The notes beneath the pieces were generated by a model. The model was not told the DNA's origin. It ran no database searches and was given only the letters and a program-made list of their open reading frames with translations. A DNA stretch of 64,000 nt from Carboxylicivirga litoralis (lineage in GTDB: Bacteria > Bacteroidota > Bacteroidia > Bacteroidales > Marinilabiliaceae): NCBI RefSeq assembly GCF_025499605.1, contig NZ_JAFMVC010000018.1:39486-103485 (forward strand), in the 5' to 3' direction. The position numbers were made by a program, and so were the translations under genes. The first letter of the stretch is position 1. Every line of letters begins with the position of its first letter. This document shows positions 27,788-36,193 of the stretch, in pieces.

Positions 27788-28459
27788 ATGTCGATACAAA
27801 ATAACCTTCAAGCTGTTAAAGAGCAGATAAATAACAGAGCATTATTGGTAGCTGTTTCGAAAACCAAACCCAACGAAGACTTAATGGAAGCTTACAACGC
27901 TGGTCAGCGTGTGTTTGGAGAGAATAAAGTGCAGGAACTGACTGCCAAACATGAGACTTTGCCGAAAGATATTGAGTGGCATATGATTGGTCATTTGCAG
28001 TCCAATAAAGTCAAATACATTGCTCCGTTCGTTAGCCTGATTCATGGTGTTGATTCAGAAAAGTTATTGAAAACTATCAATAAGGAAGGGAAAAAGAACG
28101 ATCGTAAAATTCCCTGTTTGCTACAAGTGCACATTGCTGAAGAAGAAACTAAGTTTGGTTTTTCTGAGAGTGAATTATTGACGATGTTAAATGACGAGTT
28201 ATTGTCGACGCTTGAATTCGTTGAAATAAAAGGTGTAATGGGCATGGCAACATATACTGATAATACTGATCAAATCCGAAAGGAATTTGCCTCCTTAAAA
28301 CAAACTTTTGACAAGCTTAAAAAATCGGTTTTTGCCTCAAATGATAACTTCACTGAAATAAGCATGGGCATGTCGGGCGACTACCTTTTAGCCATTGAAG
28401 AAGGAAGTACAATGGTGAGGGTGGGAAGTTCGATATTCGGAGCTCGTAATTATCATTAA
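27788..28459 (+). CDS. YggS-family pyridoxal phosphate homeostasis protein
   Basis: A 223-residue PLP-binding TIM-barrel protein. The PLP lysine is in LLVAVSKTKP (Lys25), followed by FGENKVQEL, WHMIGHLQSNK and, near the end, SMGMSGDYLLAIEEGSTMVRVGSSIFG, all family hallmarks. Members bind PLP, show no known catalysis, and affect vitamin B6 and amino-acid balance. It sits between DUF1015 and a dihydroorotate-dehydrogenase-like gene, with its own promoter. Confidence 0.94.
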   Translation: MSIQNNLQAVKEQINNRALLVAVSKTKPNEDLMEAYNAGQRVFGENKVQELTAKHETLPKDIEWHMIGHLQSNKVKYIAPFVSLIHGVDSEKLLKTINKEGKKNDRKIPCLLQVHIAEEETKFGFSESELLTMLNDELLSTLEFVEIKGVMGMATYTDNTDQIRKEFASLKQTFDKLKKSVFASNDNFTEISMGMSGDYLLAIEEGSTMVRVGSSIFGARNYH

Positions 28460-28525
28460 AACCATTCGCTACATCAATGTGTTGATAAAATATTAGTCAA
28501 AGCTTTCATGTGGATGACTTTTGTT

Positions 28526-28533
28526 TATATTTG
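28526..28533 (+). promoter_or_regulatory. Candidate -7 element for the DHOD-like gene
   Basis: TATATTTG matches TAnnTTTG, 35 bp before the ATG at 28569. A convincing -33 box is not visible. Confidence 0.35.
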
Positions 28534-28568
28534 TTCTTATCAAGATTGTATAAAAAATAAATGACCCG

Positions 28569-29555
28569 ATGGCAAATTTAGAAACTAAATACCTGGGATT
28601 AACTTTAAAAAATCCAATAATTGTAAGTAGTTCAGGCTTAACAAATAGTGCTGAAAAGATTGGCAAGCTCGTTGAAGCTGGTGCTGGAGCTGTGGTGCTT
28701 AAATCACTTTTTGAAGAGCAGATTAACCACGAAATCAATAACATCATTTATAAAGGCGAAGGCTTTGATTATCCAGAGGCCGCTGACTATGTTAAAGGTT
28801 ATACACGTGATAACTCAGTTGGCGATTATTTAAATGTCATCAAGGAAACAAAAGAGAAGTATGATATTCCTGTAATAGCAAGTATCAACTGTTTTTCTTC
28901 GGATGAATGGGTTGATTTTGCACAACAAATTCAAGAAGTAGGAGCAGACGCATTAGAGTTGAATGTGTTTGTTTTAAATACGGATAAAAATAGCAATCCG
29001 GAAGAATACGAGCAACTATATGTAGATATCGTATCTAATGTTAGTAAAGTAGTTAGTATCCCTGTTTCGGTTAAGTTAGGCTTATACTTTTCAAACCTGG
29101 TAAATGTAGTTAATCGTATATCAGTTTCAGGAGCCAAAGGTGTTGTGTTATTCAATCGTTTTTATGAGCCGGATATTGATATTAATAAAATGACTTTAAC
29201 ATCGGCTGAGGTGTTGAGCACACCGGCCGATATGCGTCGTACTTTGCGTTGGGTTGCCATTGCTTCAGATAAAGTGCATAATATTGATATTTCTGCATCT
29301 ACCGGTGTACATGATGGTGCTTCTGTAGTCAAACAATTATTGGCAGGTGCTACAACCGTCCAGACATGTTCGGCAATCTATAAGAATGGCCCCAAGGTAA
29401 TAACCGAAATGCTTGAAGTATTAACAAAATGGATGGAGGATAAAGGGTATAATTCACTTTCTGATTTTAGAGGTTTGATGAGTTATAGTAAAATAGAAAA
29501 TCCAGCTATGTACGAACGTGCCCAATTCATGAAGTATTTCTCGTCATACGAGTAA
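28569..29555 (+). CDS. Dihydroorotate dehydrogenase-like flavoprotein
   Basis: A 328-residue FMN-binding TIM-barrel protein of the dihydroorotate dehydrogenase superfamily. LGLTLKNPIIVSSSGLT at the start and VSIPVSVKLGLYFSN with its lysine follow the family layout. The usual catalytic Cys/Ser loop with NxSxPN is replaced by a diverged LNVFVLNTDKN, so the substrate may not be dihydroorotate. The late part contains GAKGVVLFNRFYEPDIDI and GATTVQTCSAIYKNG, the phosphate-binding end of FMN barrels. A pyrimidine role cannot be assumed, because the neighbours are not pyrimidine genes. It is followed by a strong terminator. Confidence 0.82.
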   Translation: MANLETKYLGLTLKNPIIVSSSGLTNSAEKIGKLVEAGAGAVVLKSLFEEQINHEINNIIYKGEGFDYPEAADYVKGYTRDNSVGDYLNVIKETKEKYDIPVIASINCFSSDEWVDFAQQIQEVGADALELNVFVLNTDKNSNPEEYEQLYVDIVSNVSKVVSIPVSVKLGLYFSNLVNVVNRISVSGAKGVVLFNRFYEPDIDINKMTLTSAEVLSTPADMRRTLRWVAIASDKVHNIDISASTGVHDGASVVKQLLAGATTVQTCSAIYKNGPKVITEMLEVLTKWMEDKGYNSLSDFRGLMSYSKIENPAMYERAQFMKYFSSYE

Positions 29556-29575
29556 AAAGAAAATAATTATGATTG

Positions 29576-29609
29576 AAGTCCTGCTTTCCTGAAAGTGGGA
29601 CTTTTTTGT
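29576..29609 (+). terminator. Intrinsic terminator of the DHOD-like gene
   Basis: Arms 29576-29588 and 29591-29603 form a 13-bp stem with two G-U pairs, with a T-run after the right arm. Confidence 0.88.
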
Positions 29610-29797
29610 TCTAACTGCCTGTATATTAATTGTTGTAGTTGATAAACTTTAGTTAGGCATGTTTTGTTATACGTATTAATCGCACTTTTATTATTACTAA
29701 AAGCGAAGCTAATTCGTATTATTTAATATTTTTATATTAATTTTCAATCTTGAAACTAGCAAGATAACTTATTAAGAAGTATAAATATTCTATCATT

Positions 29798-30724
29798 ATG
29801 AGAAGTGTAATGACCAAAACTACCGTCTATCTTTTAACATTCGCCCTTGTTGGTGTTTTGTTTTCTTCATGTAATTCAAGCCAGAAGAAGCAAAAGTCGG
29901 AAGAGCAGGATATTGTAGAGTCAGTAAGTGTCGATGGAAAGTTGGTGGATGATTTTAAAAAATCAAAACTAATTTTTTACTCCTTGCCATCACCCTTGGA
30001 AACAGCTATGTTGATTAAGCGGGCCGGAGCAACTTACAACGAAGATTTATTAAATCCGCTTTCTAACATCGATAACTACTCAACTAATCGTCAAATGGCT
30101 TTAAACCTGGGTATTTATTCAGCTGATTTAAGCTATACGAGTTTATTTGATCAAACACAAAGCTCGATTAAATATATGGCCAATGCTAAGCGGCTAGCCG
30201 ATGCTTTGGGTATTATGGATGCCATTGATGAAGAGACCTTGCGCAAGCTAGAAGAGAATATCGATAATAGAGATGTGATGTTAGATATCATCTCCGAAAC
30301 CTTTATGTCGTCAAATGCTTATCTGACGGAAAATGATAGACCAGCAATTGCTGTTATGGTGCTTGTTGGTGGTTGGGTTGAAGGCTTGTATTTAGCAACT
30401 CGTCTGACAAATGGTTCTGTAGATAATAATAAGCGTCTGATTGATAGGATTGTATATCAAAAGTTAAGTCTTTATACAGTCATTAATTTACTGGATGAAT
30501 ATAAGTCAAATGAAGATATCAGTTATATTTTAAGTCGTATAACGGAGTTAAACGAGATATTTGAGGAAGTAGAGATTAATAATACGTCTAAAATAGAAGC
30601 AGAGACAAATGCTGAAACCCGTGTGACAACTATTAAAGCGGAGTCAGAAGCGGTTATTTCTCCGGTTGTTTTTGATAAGCTGATGAAGAAGGTTGCTGAG
30701 ATTAGAACTGAATTTGTTTCATAA
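29798..30724 (+). CDS. Hypothetical lipoprotein
   Basis: A 308-residue protein with a lipoprotein signal peptide: hydrophobic stretch then LFSSC, with the lipidated Cys at residue 25. A Met at residue 5 is an alternative start. The mature protein is mainly alpha-helical and acidic, with no motif I recognise. Conserved-looking segments are SPLETAMLIKRAGATYNED and the C-terminal helix that repeats Glu/Ala. It probably faces the periplasm on the outer or inner membrane. It is followed after 16 bp by the small secreted protein at 30741, so the two likely work together. Function unknown. Confidence 0.78.
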   Translation: MRSVMTKTTVYLLTFALVGVLFSSCNSSQKKQKSEEQDIVESVSVDGKLVDDFKKSKLIFYSLPSPLETAMLIKRAGATYNEDLLNPLSNIDNYSTNRQMALNLGIYSADLSYTSLFDQTQSSIKYMANAKRLADALGIMDAIDEETLRKLEENIDNRDVMLDIISETFMSSNAYLTENDRPAIAVMVLVGGWVEGLYLATRLTNGSVDNNKRLIDRIVYQKLSLYTVINLLDEYKSNEDISYILSRITELNEIFEEVEINNTSKIEAETNAETRVTTIKAESEAVISPVVFDKLMKKVAEIRTEFVS

Positions 30725-30740
30725 TCAGAATTGAATAAAC

Positions 30741-31184
30741 ATGCGTCACCTGTTTCTTGTTACACTCTTATTTGTTTTCAGTGCATTTGCGTCTGCGCAG
30801 TGCATTAATTTTGCCAAAAATGTTGGTAAAGAGCAGCTTGGTGACTATATTCATGATGGAAACTACAACGGGGCCGTACTCGAAGAAGGTGAAAAGGCAG
30901 AATTATATAAGACATTCTTTAGTGGAGAAAGTTATCGGGTAGCCATCTCAAAGGTAAAGCAGTTGCCCGATATTCATTTTCGAATCCTCGATAAAGCAGG
31001 TAATGTATTATTTGACAATGTTGACTATGATTATCGCCTGGTTTGGGATTTTAAAGTAGAAAGTACGCAGATGTTGATTGTTGAATTAACTGTTTTGGAT
31101 CGAGAAGGCGAATATGGTGATATTCTTAGTGGATGTGTGGCCGTCATGTTTGGTTTAGAACCGGATAAGAAAAAGAAAAGGTAA
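30741..31184 (+). CDS. Small secreted protein, paralogue of the 13115 gene
   Basis: A 147-residue protein with a signal peptide ending at AFASAQ (about residue 19), then a single predicted beta-rich domain and a Lys-rich tail. It shares with the 13115-13549 protein the TFFSG/YRV pair, a DK-GN-LF-N strand, WDFKVES, and a late G-VAVMFG. Cys residues just after the signal peptide (QCINF) and later (GCVAV) could pair in the periplasm. It is the second gene after the lipoprotein. The domain outline resembles PPC-type beta sandwiches, which is a guess. Function unknown. Confidence 0.77.
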   Translation: MRHLFLVTLLFVFSAFASAQCINFAKNVGKEQLGDYIHDGNYNGAVLEEGEKAELYKTFFSGESYRVAISKVKQLPDIHFRILDKAGNVLFDNVDYDYRLVWDFKVESTQMLIVELTVLDREGEYGDILSGCVAVMFGLEPDKKKKR

Positions 31185-31203
31185 GTTTACGAAATTGAAA
31201 TAT

Positions 31204-31235
31204 AAAAAAAGAGCTCTATCTAGAGCTCTTTTTTT
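31204..31235. terminator. Bidirectional terminator between the secreted-protein gene and uvrA
   Basis: Arms 31204-31218 and 31221-31235 are a perfect 15-bp inverted repeat with A-run and T-run ends. The uvrA stop codon (31220-31222, minus strand) lies at the tip of the hairpin and its last codons form the right arm. Confidence 0.92.
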
Positions 31236-34024
31236 GTTATGTACGGTTTCAGGTATTTTCCCGTATATGATTGTTTACAATTGATGAGCTCGTCAGGCGT
31301 ACCTGTGAAAACCAGGTTGCCACCAGCATCGCCTCCTTCTGGTCCTAAATCAATGATCCAATCGGCCGATTTGATAATATCCATGTTGTGTTCGACAATA
31401 ATTAACGAGTGCCCATTTTTAATTAAAGCAGCAAACGCGTCGAGTAGCTTACGGATATCATGAAAATGCAGTCCGGTAGTTGGTTCGTCAAAAATAAACA
31501 AGGTTGGTTGGCTGCGCTCATTGGCTAAAAAGAAAGCCAATTTAACTCGCTGACTTTCACCACCGCTTAACGTGCTTGACGACTGGCCCAGCTTGATATA
31601 CCCCAAGCCTACATCCTGCAAGGGTTTGAGTCGCTTGATAATGCGTTTTTCGACTGTTTTATTGGTTTCGGCAAAGAAGTCAATGGCTTCGTTGATGGTC
31701 ATTTCCAATATGTCGTGCACATTTTTACCATTGTATCGTACTTCCAGTATTTCGTCCTTAAAGCGCTTGCCTTTACAGCTTTCGCACTCTAAAACAATGT
31801 CGGCCATAAACTGCATTTCCACCTTTATGGTTCCTTCGCCCTGGCATTCTTCGCATCGACCACCATCAATGTTGAATGAAAAGTGCGAAGGTTTAAATCC
31901 GTTGTTTTTAGCGGCTTGTTGGTCGGCCATCAGCTTGCGAATTTCGTCGTAGGCTTTTAAATAAGTAGCAGGATTGGAGCGTGAGCTTTTACCAATCGGA
32001 TTCTGGTCAATAAATTCAACCTCTGTTAATTTACTGATTGACCCATTGATTAAGTCAAAAGCGCCAGTTTTATCGGCATATCCTCCCAGGTGTTTTTTCA
32101 AGGCCGGATACAAAATCTTCTTGACTAAAGAAGACTTACCACTTCCTGAAACACCAGTTATAACCGTCATCACATTAAGTGGAAATTTGACGGTAATGTT
32201 TTTCAGATTGTTTTCGCAAGCACCGGTTATCTCAATGTAATCGTTGTGTGGTCGTCGCGACGATGGCACGGCGATTTCTTCTGTTCCATTTAAGTATTTA
32301 GTCGTCAGGCTTTGTTCTGAAGCTTCCAGCTGGCGGTAATCGCCCTGAAAAACCAATTCGCCACCAAGGCGTCCGGCCAATGGTCCGATGTCAATAATGG
32401 TATCGGCGGAACGAATGATATCTTCATCGTGCTCCACGACAATCACTGTGTTACCGACTTTTTGTAGGTTTCGAAGAACATTAATGAGTAATTCCGTATC
32501 GCGCGAGTGGAGGCCGATACTTGGTTCGTCTAAAATGTATAGTGAACCCACCAGGCTGCTTCCTAGGCTGGTAGCCAGGTTGATGCGTTGGCTTTCGCCA
32601 CCCGAAAGCGTAGATGAGAGGCGGTTAAGTGTTAAATAACCCAGCCCCACATTGTTGAGAAACTGCAGACGCGTTCTTATTTCATGTAATATACGTTTAG
32701 AAACCTCAATTTCGTGCGTATTTAGTTTTAATTTATCAAAGAAATCAGATAGTTGGTCAACCGGCATAACAACTAGTTCATGAATGCTTTTGTCACCAAC
32801 TTTTACCCATCCAGCCTCTTTCTTTAGCCGCGTTCCTTTACACGATGGACAGATTGTTTTTCCACGATAGCGCGATAGCATTACTCGGAATTGTATTTTG
32901 TATTGTTTCTCTTCTACATGTTTAAAGAAACTATTGAGGCCTTTAAAATGACGATTACCTGTCCATAGTAATTCCCTTTGTTCAGGATTTAGTTCGAAGT
33001 AGGGGCTATGAACCGGAAAGTTAAAATGATGTGCATTCATTATTAACTGCTCTTTCCAGGCTTTCATTTTGTCGCCTTTCCAACAGGCAATGGCATCTTC
33101 AAACACCGATAAGCTTTTGTTGGGTATCACCAAGTCTTCATCAATACCTATCACGTTACCAAATCCTTCACATTCAGGACATGCTCCAACCGGATTGTTA
33201 AAGGTAAACATGTGTTCGCTGGGTAATTCAAATTCAATACCGTCTAATTCAAACTTATTGGAGAAATTGTGTATTGATGTTGACTCACTATTGTACACCT
33301 TAATAAGGCATTCTCCTTTGCCTTCGTAAAAAGCAGTTTGAACAGAATCTCCCAGGCGACCAAGCGTATCTTCATCGTCGGATGCAGATAACCGGTCAAT
33401 AACAAGGAATAGTTCCTGACACGATTCGCTTACGGAGGATTGTTCGGCCAATAAATCGTCGATGCGAATAAATTTATTGTTGGCTTCAACTCGACTAAAG
33501 CCTTGTTTTAATAATATCTCAAGGTGTTCGTGACATTGGCGATCATCTGTAATTACAATGGGTGAGAGGATGGCTAGTTTAGTTCCTTTTTCAAGTTCGG
33601 CAGCAAAATTAACCACATCGCTGGTATAATGACGCTTTACTTCATTACCACTAACAGGTGAAATAGTTCGACCAATACGGGCGTATAGTAGCTTAATATA
33701 ATCGTATATTTCCGTACTTGTTCCGACTGTAGAGCGAGGGTTTCGTGTATTCACTTTCTGCTCGATGGCAATGGCAGGCGGAATGCCTTTTATAAAGTCA
33801 ACATCCGGTTTGTCAAGGCGTCCAAGAAACTGACGAGCATAAGAGCTCAGGCTTTCAACGTATCTTCTTTGACCTTCGGCATATAGGGTGTCAAATGCTA
33901 AAGATGATTTACCGCTACCTGATACTCCGGTAATCACAATGAATTGATTACGAGGGATTTTTAGGTCAATATTTTTAAGGTTATGAACGCGAGCGCCTTT
34001 AACAGTAATCACTTTCTCCTGCAT
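31220..34024 (-). CDS. uvrA: Excinuclease ABC subunit A
   Basis: This 934-residue DNA damage sensor of nucleotide excision repair contains two ABC ATPase halves. The first Walker A is GVSGSGKSSLAFDTLY from residue 33, the second GVSGSGKSSLVKKIL in the latter half. ABC signatures are LSGGESQRINLA and LSGGESQRVKLA. Cys-pair zinc modules are visible: CPECEGFG, CPSCKGTR, and the C-terminal CEECQGEGT with CESCKGKR. Length is typical. It is a single-gene unit, and uvrB/uvrC are not in the window. Confidence 0.98.
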   Translation of the reverse strand: MQEKVITVKGARVHNLKNIDLKIPRNQFIVITGVSGSGKSSLAFDTLYAEGQRRYVESLSSYARQFLGRLDKPDVDFIKGIPPAIAIEQKVNTRNPRSTVGTSTEIYDYIKLLYARIGRTISPVSGNEVKRHYTSDVVNFAAELEKGTKLAILSPIVITDDRQCHEHLEILLKQGFSRVEANNKFIRIDDLLAEQSSVSESCQELFLVIDRLSASDDEDTLGRLGDSVQTAFYEGKGECLIKVYNSESTSIHNFSNKFELDGIEFELPSEHMFTFNNPVGACPECEGFGNVIGIDEDLVIPNKSLSVFEDAIACWKGDKMKAWKEQLIMNAHHFNFPVHSPYFELNPEQRELLWTGNRHFKGLNSFFKHVEEKQYKIQFRVMLSRYRGKTICPSCKGTRLKKEAGWVKVGDKSIHELVVMPVDQLSDFFDKLKLNTHEIEVSKRILHEIRTRLQFLNNVGLGYLTLNRLSSTLSGGESQRINLATSLGSSLVGSLYILDEPSIGLHSRDTELLINVLRNLQKVGNTVIVVEHDEDIIRSADTIIDIGPLAGRLGGELVFQGDYRQLEASEQSLTTKYLNGTEEIAVPSSRRPHNDYIEITGACENNLKNITVKFPLNVMTVITGVSGSGKSSLVKKILYPALKKHLGGYADKTGAFDLINGSISKLTEVEFIDQNPIGKSSRSNPATYLKAYDEIRKLMADQQAAKNNGFKPSHFSFNIDGGRCEECQGEGTIKVEMQFMADIVLECESCKGKRFKDEILEVRYNGKNVHDILEMTINEAIDFFAETNKTVEKRIIKRLKPLQDVGLGYIKLGQSSSTLSGGESQRVKLAFFLANERSQPTLFIFDEPTTGLHFHDIRKLLDAFAALIKNGHSLIIVEHNMDIIKSADWIIDLGPEGGDAGGNLVFTGTPDELINCKQSYTGKYLKPYITKKEL

Positions 34025-34049
34025 ACTGATTTTTTAGATTAAGTGTGAA

Positions 34050-34057
34050 CAAAGATA
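34050..34057 (-). promoter_or_regulatory. Candidate -7 element for uvrA
   Basis: On the minus strand this reads TATCTTTG, matching TAnnTTTG, 25 bp before the uvrA ATG. A TTTG lies 24 bp further upstream (34082-34085), slightly longer than the usual spacing. Confidence 0.45.
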
Positions 34058-34229
34058 GGTATCCCTTATATAGAATCGAAACAAATTTGGATCGCATCAG
34101 GAAAAAAAAGAATGATTTGGTTTTTAAACATTTTTTTACTTTTTTTACACTCGAAAACAAACTACTGTTGACTTCTTAAAAATTATTGCCTATAGGACGA
34201 CCTTTACGAGATGTTTAAAATTTTATAGT

Positions 34230-34823
34230 ATGGAAAAGCAATTAGTGCTTTCTGATGAGCAGCTTGTGAAGGATTTTGTTGCTGGTGATAGTGGTTCGAT
34301 AGATATACTGATTGAACGTCACAAGGCAAAGATATTTTCTTACATTGTAATGTGTGTTAAACAACAAGAGTTGGCTGAAGATATTTTTCAGGAGGCTTTT
34401 ATTCGTGTGATCAGAACCTTAAAAAATGGTCGTTACTCAGATAGCGGTAAATTTTCATCGTGGGTAATGCGAATAGCACACAATCTGATTATTGATTATT
34501 ACCGTAAGCAAAAAAATCAATCAGTTATTTCGAACGATAACTACGAGTATGATTTATTTAACTCAACACAGTTTTCAGATAAGTCTGTTGAGGAACAAAT
34601 GGTAACCGATCAGGTGTTGAGTGAAGTGAGTATGTTGGTTAATTTATTGCCTGATAATCAGCGTGAAGTTGTGGTGATGCGTCATTATCGTGATTTAAGT
34701 TTCAAGGAAATTGCTGAAGAAACGAATGTTAGTATTAACACTGCATTAGGACGTATGCGCTATGCACTGATGAATCTTCGTCGTTTAGCTGAAGAGAGAA
34801 ATATTTCGTTAACAATGTCGTAA
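34230..34823 (+). CDS. ECF-type sigma-70 family RNA polymerase sigma factor
   Basis: A 197-residue sigma factor. Region 2 covers about 10-80 with LAEDIFQEAFIRVIRTL and FSSWVMRIAHNLIIDYYRK, the -10 recognition and core-binding parts. Region 4 covers about 130-190 with LLPDNQREVVVMRHYRDLSFKEIA as the helix-turn-helix. It has no region 1 or 3. No canonical FecR-type anti-sigma or TonB receptor follows; instead a 68-residue protein follows after 69 bp. Control is therefore by another route, possibly transcriptional or by that small protein. Confidence 0.92.
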   Translation: MEKQLVLSDEQLVKDFVAGDSGSIDILIERHKAKIFSYIVMCVKQQELAEDIFQEAFIRVIRTLKNGRYSDSGKFSSWVMRIAHNLIIDYYRKQKNQSVISNDNYEYDLFNSTQFSDKSVEEQMVTDQVLSEVSMLVNLLPDNQREVVVMRHYRDLSFKEIAEETNVSINTALGRMRYALMNLRRLAEERNISLTMS

Positions 34824-34892
34824 CTGGTATAATAATTTGCTTAGGCACTACGTTAATAAGGTAATAAGGTAATAAACTTATAACAAGTGCCT

Positions 34893-35099
34893 ATGAACAA
34901 AAAAATTACTCAAGATTATTCAGCATTCGAAGAGGATGCAAATTATTGGTTTTCAGTATTTGATAATATTCCGGATATTGCTTTTGCAAAACAGGAAGTA
35001 AGCCCGGGATCATTTATTGTTAATAAAATCAAAGCGTTTGCACGTGCCTATCAACCGATGGTCGTGTTGGATAAAGAGGTGGATTTAATAATAAATTAG
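34893..35099 (+). CDS. Small hypothetical protein downstream of the sigma factor
   Basis: A 68-residue soluble protein starting with MNKKITQDYSAFEED; an in-frame GTG six bases upstream is possible but less likely. It has no membrane segment, Zn-binding His/Cys set or signal peptide, so it is not a classical ZAS or FecR anti-sigma factor. The short amphipathic segment FIVNKIKAFARAYQPM may bind a partner. Position directly after an ECF sigma gene suggests co-transcription and perhaps regulation of that sigma factor. Its stop overlaps the convergent glycosyltransferase stop by 4 bp. Confidence 0.6.
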   Translation: MNKKITQDYSAFEEDANYWFSVFDNIPDIAFAKQEVSPGSFIVNKIKAFARAYQPMVVLDKEVDLIIN

Positions 35100-36091
35100 T
35101 CGTAAAATGATTTGGCGAAGTTGTGAAACGAACCTTTGCATTTGATTATTCTTATCCAGAAGGCTTTGATAAAGCCAGAACCATAACCAGTTAGTTGTAT
35201 TAATGAGGCCCACGTGCTTAATATAGCTACTGGTATTTTTTTAGTTCTGAAAAAAGCATCGGTTAAAATAATAGCTGGAAATAGTAGGAATGGTAACAGA
35301 AACCATCCAGATAATGTTAATCCAAGTATTAACAATAGCGGATAGCCAATCGTAAATGCCGATGGTAAAAGGTGAACCGGTTTTAATGTTCCGGCATGCA
35401 AAAGCGATAAGTCAATACGCGCAATTCCCGAATTAAACACTTGTTTAAAGAAGGCTTTAAAATGCGTTCGGCGTTTATGGTATACGTAGGCTTCTTTAAT
35501 CAGTCCAACAGAATACCCTTGTTTCATGGTGCGCATGCTTAAATCTAGATCTTCACCAAAACGCATGTGCGCAAAGCCTTTAATAGTTTCAAATACTTCC
35601 TTTTTAATACCCAGATTGAAACTTCTTGGATAAAATTTATCCATTTTTCGGCTGCCACCTCTTATTCCTCCGGTGGTTATTGGGGAAGTCATAGAGTAAC
35701 TAATGGCTTTTTGGATAGGGGTGAAGAAAGGGTGAGACTCATCTGGCCCTCCAAAGCAATCGAGTTTTTGGATGTCCAGGTGTTCCATCACATGGTTAAA
35801 ATAATTGGATGGAATAATACAATCACTGTCAAAGAAAATCAGGTATTCACCTTTTGCTTTTGAAGCACCATGATTTCTGGCAGGACCAGGTCCCTGGTTT
35901 TCTTGTGTGTAATAATGTAAATTCAGTTGGTTGAAGTATGGTTCAATTACATCTTTGCAGGGCATTGCCGAACCATCTTCCACAATAATAACTTCGAATA
36001 CTGATTTTGCCGATTGAAGAGTTAATGATTCTAATAACTCTACGATTTCATCGGGTCTGTTGTAAATAGGAATTATTACTGAAAATTGCAT
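35096..36091 (-). CDS. Family 2 glycosyltransferase, membrane-associated
   Basis: A 331-residue GT-A enzyme. It begins FSVIIPIYNRPDEIVELL with the nucleotide-binding strand, has the DxD motif in FFDSDC (about residues 109-114), and GEDLDLSMR as the likely catalytic-base region. Two or three hydrophobic segments between about 240 and 300 anchor it to the inner membrane. Such enzymes transfer sugars to lipid-linked glycans or polysaccharide. No other glycan genes are adjacent, so acceptor and donor are unknown. It is convergent with the sigma-associated small gene. Confidence 0.88.
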   Translation of the reverse strand: MQFSVIIPIYNRPDEIVELLESLTLQSAKSVFEVIIVEDGSAMPCKDVIEPYFNQLNLHYYTQENQGPGPARNHGASKAKGEYLIFFDSDCIIPSNYFNHVMEHLDIQKLDCFGGPDESHPFFTPIQKAISYSMTSPITTGGIRGGSRKMDKFYPRSFNLGIKKEVFETIKGFAHMRFGEDLDLSMRTMKQGYSVGLIKEAYVYHKRRTHFKAFFKQVFNSGIARIDLSLLHAGTLKPVHLLPSAFTIGYPLLLILGLTLSGWFLLPFLLFPAIILTDAFFRTKKIPVAILSTWASLIQLTGYGSGFIKAFWIRIIKCKGSFHNFAKSFYD

Positions 36092-36111
36092 GCGGGTTAA
36101 TTTATTAACTC

Positions 36112-36119
36112 CAAATATA
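36112..36119 (-). promoter_or_regulatory. Candidate -7 element for the glycosyltransferase gene
   Basis: Reads TATATTTG on the minus strand, 20 bp before the ATG at 36091. No clear -33 box is seen. Confidence 0.35.
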
Positions 36120-36134
36120 GCAATTATTGATATC

Positions 36135-36172
36135 GAAAAAGGTTATCGAACGTTAAAGCCATCCGATAACCT
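36135..36172 (-). terminator. Intrinsic terminator of the minus-strand phosphofructokinase gene
   Basis: Arms 36140-36148 and 36164-36172 form a 9-bp stem with a 15-nt loop. On the minus strand it is followed by a run of five T's. Confidence 0.75.
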
Positions 36173-36193
36173 CATATTTTTAAAAGAAGTAAG

